Below are positions 1 to 5,514 of a DNA stretch of 64,000 bases, piece after piece. The translations under genes were made by a program, and so were the position numbers. Under the pieces are notes generated by a model, which saw nothing but the letters and a program-made list of their open reading frames with translations, was not told where the DNA came from and did not search any database. This DNA is from Lutimaribacter saemankumensis. Lineage in GTDB: Bacteria; Pseudomonadota; Alphaproteobacteria; Rhodobacterales; Rhodobacteraceae. The stretch lies in NCBI RefSeq assembly GCF_900100005.1, contig NZ_FNEB01000010.1:1-64000 (forward strand), in the 5' to 3' direction. Every line of letters begins with the position of its first letter. Within the stretch, counting starts at the first letter, position 1.

Positions 1-224
1 GCACGCAGCTGCTGCACACGCCGCCGACGGATCTCAGATGCAAACATCGGGCCAAACCGGTTCCACCAGAACCGGATGGTCTCGTGGCTGACGTCGATGC
101 CTCGCTCGTGCAGCAGGTCCTCGACATTGCGGAGTGACAACGGGAAACGCACATAGAGCATCACCGCCAGGCGGATGATCTCAGGGCTGGTTTTAAAGTA
201 CTTGAAAGGAGAGCTTTTGGTCAT
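1..224 (-). CDS. IS6-family transposase, N-terminal part (runs off the left edge)
   Basis: About 74 codons of an open frame begin with an ATG at 224-222 and run off the window. The protein starts MTKSSPFKYFKTSPEIIRL and continues through VMLYVRFPLSLRNVEDLL, ERGIDVSHETIRFWWNRFG and IRRRRVQQLR. This is the characteristic N-terminal helix-turn-helix region of IS6/IS26-type DDE transposases. The DDE catalytic core would lie to the left and is not visible, so whether the element is intact cannot be judged. The start is fixed by the conserved MTKS opening just inside the IS end at 269-281. Confidence 0.9.
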   Translation of the reverse strand, partial: MTKSSPFKYFKTSPEIIRLAVMLYVRFPLSLRNVEDLLHERGIDVSHETIRFWWNRFGPMFASEIRRRRVQQLR

Positions 225-281
225 GGCCAGAGGCTACGCAAGCCCCCTGCCCGCCTCAAGCCAAGTTCCTCTGACAAAGCC
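1..281 (-). mobile_element. One end of an IS6-family insertion sequence
   Basis: The transposase gene is followed, outward, by a short leader and a terminus reading GGCTTTGTCAGAG on the minus strand (281-269). This resembles the GGCnnTGTTGCA-type ends of IS6-family elements. The other end lies outside the window, so neither the inverted-repeat partner nor a target duplication can be checked. The next base (282) begins a truncated copy of a related element. Confidence 0.75.
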
Positions 282-379
282 TCAGGGCTGGTTTTGAAGT
301 ACTTGAAAGGTGAGCTTTTGGTCATGACCAGAGGCTAAGCAAGCCCCCTGCCCGGCTCAAGCCAAGTTCCTCTGACAAG
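282..379 (-). mobile_element. Truncated second IS6-family end (relic)
   Basis: Bases 282-378 repeat 181-277 with a period of 101 bases and only scattered differences (for example ttttgaagta against ttttaaagta, and gaggctaagc against gaggctacgc). It retains the first 15 transposase codons (start at 325-323, MTKSSPFKYFKTSPE) and the outer end ggtcttgtcagag. It is cut off exactly where the terminus of the first element starts. This looks like insertion of one IS into, or IS-mediated deletion up to, an older diverged relative. Confidence 0.75.
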
Positions 380-692
380 ACCATCATGGGTGTGGTACCG
401 ACAGGTCGCGCCTCCCGCGCAAGGGTCTGCCGACACCCGCTGTCCCATCAACGCAAACGGGCCGCGCCGGACGCACAAGACACAGCCCTTTCTCATGGGA
501 GAAGGGGACATAAAAGCAGGTTCAGCATCCCCCTGCCCAAGGGCCCGTGCAAACCCCTTCGCCTGGCCGCCAGACAGGACTGGACTACTCGCCCGAACCA
601 CGCATCACTGTCACTACGCCCGCAGGAGATCGGGCCTTCCTCGGTACAGGGGCCGGCATCCTGCCGGTCCGAACACTCCGAGGAGACACACA
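380..692. other. Intergenic stretch between IS relic and recombinase cassette
   Basis: No convincing gene is seen here. Frames that stay open upstream of 693 lack a credible start and show no recognisable domain. The only local structure noted is a weak inverted repeat near 486-506 (ccctttctc / gagaagggg). A good Shine-Dalgarno sequence (aggagacac, 681-689) at the right end serves the gene at 693. The left junction of the integrated element could lie here or to the left of the window. Confidence 0.4.
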
Positions 693-923
693 ATGTCCAA
701 ACAGAAACAGAGCAAGATCGGAACGGTGCAGGCAATGCTCAAGCGCCCGGCCGGGGCCAGCCTCGACACGATCTGCGCCGCCACGGGCTGGCAACCGCAT
801 TCGGCTCGGGCCGCCCTGAGCGGGTTGCGCAAGGCAGGCTTCACCATAGATCGCGAAGCCGCCCGGAAAGAAGGGGGCGACCCGGTTTACCGCATCACCG
901 CTGGACCTGAGGATGCAGCATGA
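693..923 (+). CDS. DUF3489 domain protein
   Basis: A 76-residue protein starting MSKQKQSKIGTVQAMLKRP and containing GASLDTICAATGWQPHSARA and LSGLRKAGFTIDREA. This pattern of a winged-helix-like fold is annotated as DUF3489 in alphaproteobacterial mobile elements. The start at 693 is chosen because AGGAGA sits eight bases upstream; longer upstream extensions have no ribosome site. The stop overlaps the next start as ATGA (920-923), so the two are probably translationally coupled. By inference it is a small DNA-binding accessory of the recombinase two genes downstream. No function is established. Confidence 0.8.
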   Translation: MSKQKQSKIGTVQAMLKRPAGASLDTICAATGWQPHSARAALSGLRKAGFTIDREAARKEGGDPVYRITAGPEDAA

Positions 924-1327
924 TCCGGGTCAGCGATCTCGAGCACATGGACCGGGCCGCGTTGATCGCGGCCTGGACGGATATTGTCCGAAAGCCGGTG
1001 CCCAAAGGCCTGAGCAAGCCGTTCCTGCGGCGGTTTCTCGCCACGGAGATCCAGACACGCATGTCAGGAGGCCTGTCTCCTCGCATTCGAAAGACGTTGA
1101 AGCAGGACGAGACCGCTCCACAACGCGCAAGGCGCCCTGGTCTCGAGCCAGGCAGCCGCCTTCTGCGTGAATGGAATGGTGTCACCCATGTGGTCGAGGT
1201 GACCGACACCGGCTTCGAATGGAACGGACAGAACTGGCGCTCACTGTCGGTGATCGCGCGTGAGATCACAGGGGCACACTGGTCGGGCCCACGCTTCTTC
1301 GGGCTGGGCAGGAAAACCTCACAATGA
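920..1327 (+). CDS. DUF2924 domain protein
   Basis: A 135-residue basic protein. The C-terminal third holds the DUF2924 signature: a tryptophan-rich segment FEWNGQNWRSLSVIAREITG, then HWSGPRFFGL, preceded by LLREWNGVTHVVEV. The N-terminal half carries DRAALIAAWTDIVRKPVPKG and a helical, arginine-rich stretch. DUF2924 genes typically sit directly before large serine recombinases in alphaproteobacterial integrated elements, as here. Start and stop overlap both neighbours by ATGA (920-923 and 1324-1327), giving a coupled three-gene unit. A role in DNA binding or recombination directionality is inference only. Confidence 0.85.
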   Translation: MIRVSDLEHMDRAALIAAWTDIVRKPVPKGLSKPFLRRFLATEIQTRMSGGLSPRIRKTLKQDETAPQRARRPGLEPGSRLLREWNGVTHVVEVTDTGFEWNGQNWRSLSVIAREITGAHWSGPRFFGLGRKTSQ

Positions 1328-2997
1328 GCCAGCGTCCGAAGATCCGCTGTGCAATCTACACCCGCAAGTCTTCCGACGAAGGGCTCGACCAGGATTTCAA
1401 CTCGCTCGACGCGCAATACGAGGCCTGTGCCGCCTATATCGCCAGCCAGCGACATGAAGGCTGGAAGCTTGTGCCTGGGCGCTATGACGATGGCGGGCTG
1501 TCCGGGGGCACGCTCGAGCGCCCTGCCCTGCAGCGGCTTATGGATGAGATCGACGCCGGGCGCATCGACATGATCGTGGTCTACAAGATCGACCGGCTCA
1601 CACGGTCGCTGGCGGACTTTGCCAAGCTGGTGGAACGGCTGGAACAGGTGGGGTGCTCTTTCGTTTCTGTCACGCAGGCCTTCAACACCTCCTCTTCGAT
1701 GGGACGCCTCACCCTCAACGTGCTGCTCTCCTTTGCCCAGTTCGAACGCGAGGTCACCGCCGAACGCATCCGCGACAAGATCGCCGCCTCGAAGAAAAAA
1801 GGGCTCTGGATGGGAGGCGTCCCTCCGCTCGGGTATGATCCGCATCCCGACCGGACCCGGCGGGAGCTGGTTGTGAACGCGGTCGAAGCCGCGGTCGTCC
1901 GGCAACTCTTCACCCTCTACGCCGAGCACCGCTGTCTCAATGCTGTCACGCACCACGCAGAGGCGCTGGGTCTGCGCTCAAAGTATCATGTCTTTGCGAG
2001 CGGCCGCGAACAGGGTGGTGGCCGCCTGAGCCGGGGACAGATCCACAAGGTCCTGACGAACCCCGTCTATCGCGGATTGATCCGTCACAAAGATCAAAGC
2101 TTTGCCGGAAAGCACCCCGCCATTATCGACGCAGATCTGTGGGAGGACGTACAATGCGCGCTACAGGCTGCCAGCGCGCGCCGCCGTGGTGCAACTGCCG
2201 GACAGCCGTGTCCTGATACCGCTCCCCTGAAAGGCAAAATCCGGGACGAGACTGGTGATCTCCTCACGCCGACCCATACGAAGAAGGGTAGCAAGATCCT
2301 GCGCTATTACATCTCCAACCGGCTGGTATCCGGCGGAACCGATCCGACCGGATGGCGCCTGCCGGCCCCTGGCGTCGAGGCCGCCATGGCCACGCTCGTT
2401 GCCGATCACCTTGACAATTGTGCCAATCGCCACGCGCTTCTCAAGGAATGTGATGTCAGCCTGTCGGGCGCCATCGTGGATCGAACCATCGAACTTGCGC
2501 GGCACGTTCGCGACGCAGGCATCCGGGAGGCGGCTGCGCTGATCGAAACTGCAACACTGGGCAATGGTCGTATCGACGTCCAGCTTTCCTCTCGGGCCCT
2601 CGCCGCGGGTCTCGGTCTTGCAATCGATACCCTGAACGCGGAGGTTCTCCGGTTCAATAACCCGTTCACGCATCGGCGGCGCGGTGTCGAGATAAAGATC
2701 GTGGCGGGCACACAGAAGCCGGTGCCGGACGTTGCATTGCTCCGCGCGCTGCGCAATGCGCATTGCTGGGCGGATGCCATCAAATCCGGAACCGCACTGA
2801 AGCGCCTCGCCTCAGACGTGAATCGGACAGAGCGCTATCTGGCCAGGATCATCGCTTTGTCAGGTCTTTCGCCCAAAATTCAGGCGGCGATCATTGACGG
2901 TTCCCAGCCGGACGGTCTCACGGTCCGACGTCTTTTAAAGACGAACCTGCCCCTGGACTGGGGCGAGCAGGAAAGGCTCCTCGGCTTCGAAGGCTGA
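1324..2997 (+). CDS. Large serine recombinase (resolvase/invertase family)
   Basis: A 557-residue site-specific recombinase. The N-terminal catalytic domain (about residues 8-160) shows YTRKSSDEGLDQDFNSLDAQ with the nucleophile expected at Ser16, then GGLSGGTLERPALQRLM, VVYKIDRLTRS and FEREVTAERI. A 'recombinase' domain follows (about 185-280, with LSRGQIHKVLTNPVYRGLI). The usual cysteine zinc ribbon is absent; instead it has the LRYYISNRLVSGG pattern of a proteobacterial subgroup. A ParB-like C-terminal helix-turn-helix region follows (ALKRLASDVNRTERYLARI, then LPLDW near the end). It is the last gene of the coupled trio and ends eight bases before the first of four phased TCCCTGTT repeats. 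It is full length with no frame disruption, so it is probably active. Confidence 0.92.
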   Translation: MSQRPKIRCAIYTRKSSDEGLDQDFNSLDAQYEACAAYIASQRHEGWKLVPGRYDDGGLSGGTLERPALQRLMDEIDAGRIDMIVVYKIDRLTRSLADFAKLVERLEQVGCSFVSVTQAFNTSSSMGRLTLNVLLSFAQFEREVTAERIRDKIAASKKKGLWMGGVPPLGYDPHPDRTRRELVVNAVEAAVVRQLFTLYAEHRCLNAVTHHAEALGLRSKYHVFASGREQGGGRLSRGQIHKVLTNPVYRGLIRHKDQSFAGKHPAIIDADLWEDVQCALQAASARRRGATAGQPCPDTAPLKGKIRDETGDLLTPTHTKKGSKILRYYISNRLVSGGTDPTGWRLPAPGVEAAMATLVADHLDNCANRHALLKECDVSLSGAIVDRTIELARHVRDAGIREAAALIETATLGNGRIDVQLSSRALAAGLGLAIDTLNAEVLRFNNPFTHRRRGVEIKIVAGTQKPVPDVALLRALRNAHCWADAIKSGTALKRLASDVNRTERYLARIIALSGLSPKIQAAIIDGSQPDGLTVRRLLKTNLPLDWGEQERLLGFEG

Positions 2998-3004
2998 TCA
3001 TCAC

Positions 3005-3076
3005 TCCCTGTTCGGGATGAAGCGCTCCCTGTTGCGCCCAGACTATTCCCTGTTCCAAGAATAAAATTCCCTGTTC
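3005..3076 (+). repeat. Four direct TCCCTGTT repeats at exact 21-bp spacing (iteron-like)
   Basis: The word TCCCTGTT starts at 3005, 3026, 3047 and 3068, so the period is exactly 21 bp (about two helical turns). The bases between copies differ. The last two copies extend to TTCCCTGTTC. The array begins eight bases after the recombinase stop and is followed by a visibly AT-rich stretch (about 3077-3160). Phased direct repeats of this sort are typical of protein-binding iterons, accessory recombination sites or operators. Which of these applies is not shown by the sequence. Confidence 0.85.
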
Positions 3077-3165
3077 CTACCTTTAGGGAAATCAGATTAC
3101 AAACCATTGTTTTCCTAAGCATAATTGCATATCAAGATTCCGCCATTGCCTGAAAACATCCGCAG

Positions 3166-3194
3166 TTCCCTGTAAATCGAGCCATAACAGGGAA
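3166..3194. repeat. Inverted pair of the same TTCCCTGT word
   Basis: TTCCCTGT (3166-3173) and its exact reverse complement ACAGGGAA (3187-3194) enclose 13 bases. This is the same word as the 21-bp array, now as an 8-bp dyad, about 100 bp further toward the tRNA. A degenerate half-copy in reverse orientation lies at 3085-3090 (AGGGAA). No T-run follows, so it is more likely a binding site than a terminator. Confidence 0.7.
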
Positions 3195-3361
3195 ACACGC
3201 GAAAAAGCGGACCCACCATTCCGGCACACTGAGACTTCTGGGAATTTCACGCAATGGAATGCAAAGTTATGCGTCTCTGAACGTCGCAGAGCGACGTAAG
3301 CGTCGGGAATTTCGCGGGAATTAGGCGCGATATGGACACCGGAATGCGAGACGAATGTCGG
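3195..3361. other. Gene-free border between repeat region and tRNA-Ser
   Basis: No gene is seen. A perfect 7-bp hairpin (ACGTCGC / GCGACGT with loop AGA) lies at 3281-3297. The motif gggaatttc occurs twice (about 3240-3248 and 3306-3314). The stretch follows the 3' end of the minus-strand tRNA-Ser gene, where an attachment site would be expected. No second copy of the tRNA 3' end was found inside the window. Confidence 0.5.
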
Positions 3362-3451
3362 TGGCGGAGAGACAGGGATTCGAACCCTGGAGACGGTTTC
3401 CCGCCTACACGCGTTCCAGGCGTGCGCCTTCGACCACTCGGCCACCTCTCC
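3362..3451 (-). tRNA. tRNA-Ser (anticodon GGA)
   Basis: Read on the minus strand, the gene starts GGAGAGGTGGCCGAGTGG, has the anticodon arm CACGC-CTGGAAC-GCGTG (anticodon GGA), a long variable arm typical of serine tRNAs (GGCGGGAAACCGTC) and the T arm CAGGGTTCGAATCCCTG. It ends TCTCTCC followed by G and an encoded CCA. The acceptor stem pairs with one G-U. At 90 bases including CCA it has the usual class II length. Its 3' end faces the recombinase cassette, the classic arrangement for an island integrated at a tRNA gene. Confidence 0.96.
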
Positions 3452-3576
3452 GTGCGGCGTGTTCTAGCCACAGCCGTGGGCGGAACACAAGACCGATCTT
3501 GCATTGATGACTGATCGTTGCCTCTTGTCATCGCATCACACATACTAGTTTGCACACGCAGAATGACAGGACCGGA

Positions 3577-4779
3577 ATGAACCGCCCCGCCAACGACATG
3601 CCGCAACCGACAACCCAAGGCCCCGCTGCCCGCCGGCCCGATCCCTACAGGCTCCAGTCCGGGGCGCTTGTCATCATTGCTTTCGCGGTGGTGCTGTTCC
3701 TGCTCGTGCAGGCCCGGTTTCTGCTGATTTCGCTGGCCACAGCGATCGTTCTCTTCGCGCTGACATCGGATGCGATCAACTTCATCGCGCGGCAACGTGT
3801 CGGGCCGTTCCGCGTGCCGAACTGGCTTGCTTCGGTGGTTGCGCTGGTACTGATATCGACGGCCCTTCTGACCCTGACCTCGATCATTCTGACGCAGGTC
3901 AACACGGTGCTGTTCACCACCCTCACCTATACCGACCGCGCGCCCGAGGCGCTGGCCGCGATGTTCGCCTGGATGGGCGAAGACGTCGAGCAGGCGGTGT
4001 TCAACTCGGTGCGCACGGTCGAGGTGTCGGGCTACCTGCGCTCGCTGGCCGGACAGGCCGGCAACCTGATGCAGGGCACCGTGCTGGTGATCCTGTTCGT
4101 CGGCTTTCTTTTTGCCGAACGGATCTGGTTTTCGACGAAGCTGACCAATTTCTTCGGCGACCCGGCCCAGGCCGAGCGCGTGGGCCGCATCATCGGCTCG
4201 ATCATTCACCGGGTGAACTACTACCTGCTGGTCAAGACACTGGTCAGCGCCGTCACCGGCGTCATGATCTTTGGCGTGGCGCAATTCTTCGGGCTGGAGC
4301 TGGCTGTGGCGATGGGGGTGATCACCTTCATCCTCAACTACATTCCGAACATCGGCTCGATCGTAGCGACCGTTCTGCTGGCTCTGGTGGCGTATGTGCA
4401 ATTCGCAGACCCCACGATGACGCTGGCCATCTTCCTGATCGCCGGGGCAATCCAGTTCGTGAACGGCAACGTGATCGACCCGATGCTCATGGGGCGCGCT
4501 TTGCGGCTGTCGTCCTTCGGCATCATCATAAGCCTTGCATTCTGGGCCGCGGTATGGGGCATTCCGGGCATGTTCCTGTCGGTGCCGATCATGGTGGGGC
4601 TCATGATCGTGTGCAGCCATGTGCCCGCTCTGCGCCCGGTCGCGATCCTTCTGTCGCGGGAAGGGCTGCCCGAGGACGAGGACGACATTCCTCCTGCGCC
4701 TACACCCGAAGACAGCGCCACGCGCCCGGCATCCGCCTTTGCGCCCGACCCTGACGAACAGGCCAGGCGCAGCGGTTGA
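3577..4779 (+). CDS. AI-2E family transporter (PerM/UPF0118 permease)
   Basis: A 400-residue polytopic membrane protein. An N-terminal double hydrophobic segment (about residues 25-65: ALVIIAFAVVLFLLVQARF) is followed by a hydrophobic hairpin, a long soluble central section and four to five C-terminal membrane helices. These include the family stretch FILNYIPNIGSIVATVLLAL and GNVIDPMLMGRALRLSS. The family includes E. coli TqsA/PerM; substrates vary (autoinducer-2 export, ion antiport) and cannot be assigned here. An in-frame TTG lies at 3550, but the ATG at 3577 has a purine-rich site just upstream and gives the usual length. The C-terminus is a charged acidic tail. It converges on the next gene with only 15 bases between. 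Confidence 0.85.
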   Translation: MNRPANDMPQPTTQGPAARRPDPYRLQSGALVIIAFAVVLFLLVQARFLLISLATAIVLFALTSDAINFIARQRVGPFRVPNWLASVVALVLISTALLTLTSIILTQVNTVLFTTLTYTDRAPEALAAMFAWMGEDVEQAVFNSVRTVEVSGYLRSLAGQAGNLMQGTVLVILFVGFLFAERIWFSTKLTNFFGDPAQAERVGRIIGSIIHRVNYYLLVKTLVSAVTGVMIFGVAQFFGLELAVAMGVITFILNYIPNIGSIVATVLLALVAYVQFADPTMTLAIFLIAGAIQFVNGNVIDPMLMGRALRLSSFGIIISLAFWAAVWGIPGMFLSVPIMVGLMIVCSHVPALRPVAILLSREGLPEDEDDIPPAPTPEDSATRPASAFAPDPDEQARRSG

Positions 4780-4794
4780 ACCGCGAGCGTCCGA

Positions 4795-5514
4795 TCAGTC
4801 GGCCAGGTGAATCGCGACGCGGCGGTTCTGCCGGCCCTTCTTTTCGATCTTGCCCAGGCGCAATTGCCCGATCTCGCCCGTGCGCGCGACATGCGTGCCG
4901 CCACAGGGCTGCAGATCGACCTGATCGTCGCCCTGCCCGATCCTGACAAGCCGGACACGCCCCTGCCCCATGGGCGGCATCACCGACATGGTTTTGACAA
5001 GACCGGGATTGGCGCGCAGCTCGTCGTCGGTGATCCAGTCGTCGGTTACCGGCAAATCGCGCGCGACAAGCGCGTTCAGGCGCGTTTCGATCCCGTCGCG
5101 GTCTTCCGGCGCTTCGGGCATGTCGAAGTCGAGCCGACCTTTTTCGGCAGTGATTGCGCCGCCGGAAACCGGAAGGGGGATGACGACCGACAACAGGTGA
5201 AGGGCGGTGTGAATCCGCATGTGCCTATACCGCCTGTCCCAGTCGAGCTGCTGCAGCACCTGGGTGCCGACAACCGGCAGAGGTCCGGGCTCGGACGGGA
5301 CAAGCGCGATCGCGCCGTCATCCGTCTTCACGGATGTTGCGATGTCGATCGCACCGCCATCCCAGGACAGGCGCCCGCTGTCACCGGGCTGACCACCACC
5401 GGTGGCGTAAAAGATCGTTCCGTCCAGAACGATCCCGCCTTCGGGCGTGATTGCCACGACCTGCGCGGGTGTTTCACGCAGGTATGCGTCCGTTCGAAAC
5501 AAGGGGTCGGTCAT
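4795..5514 (-). CDS. AlaX-type alanyl-tRNA editing hydrolase
   Basis: A 239-residue free-standing relative of the alanyl-tRNA synthetase editing domain. It probably clears Ser- or Gly-mischarged tRNA-Ala in the cytoplasm. Zinc ligands are visible: HTALH at residues 102-106 and the C-terminal CGGTHVA pair. The glycine-rich TGGGQPGD motif (about 38-45) is also present. It lacks the aminoacylation domain, so it is not a synthetase; its length fits the longer AlaX-M class. Its start overlaps the stop of the upstream channel gene as ATGA (5511-5514), implying coupled translation. The true alaS lies at the right edge of this window. Confidence 0.9.
   Translation of the reverse strand: MTDPLFRTDAYLRETPAQVVAITPEGGIVLDGTIFYATGGGQPGDSGRLSWDGGAIDIATSVKTDDGAIALVPSEPGPLPVVGTQVLQQLDWDRRYRHMRIHTALHLLSVVIPLPVSGGAITAEKGRLDFDMPEAPEDRDGIETRLNALVARDLPVTDDWITDDELRANPGLVKTMSVMPPMGQGRVRLVRIGQGDDQVDLQPCGGTHVARTGEIGQLRLGKIEKKGRQNRRVAIHLAD

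Noticed and set aside
386-692. N-terminal extension of the DUF3489 gene or a separate plus-strand gene
   Set aside because: The frames are open only by composition, whereas the ATG at 693 has a clear AGGAGA site and matches the family start.
3005-3194. CRISPR array
   Set aside because: The repeats are 8-10 bases with 11-13 base gaps at a 21-bp period, and no cas genes are present. This is far too short for CRISPR repeats and spacers.
3166-3194. Rho-independent terminator of the recombinase gene
   Set aside because: The stem is AT-containing with a 13-base loop and no T-run on either side. The same word as the phased repeats points to a binding site.
1-3361. Direct duplication of the tRNA-Ser 3' end marking the far island junction
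   Set aside because: I looked for a second copy of the tRNA 3' segment in the left 3 kb and found only short chance matches. The other junction must lie left of the window or the site is different.
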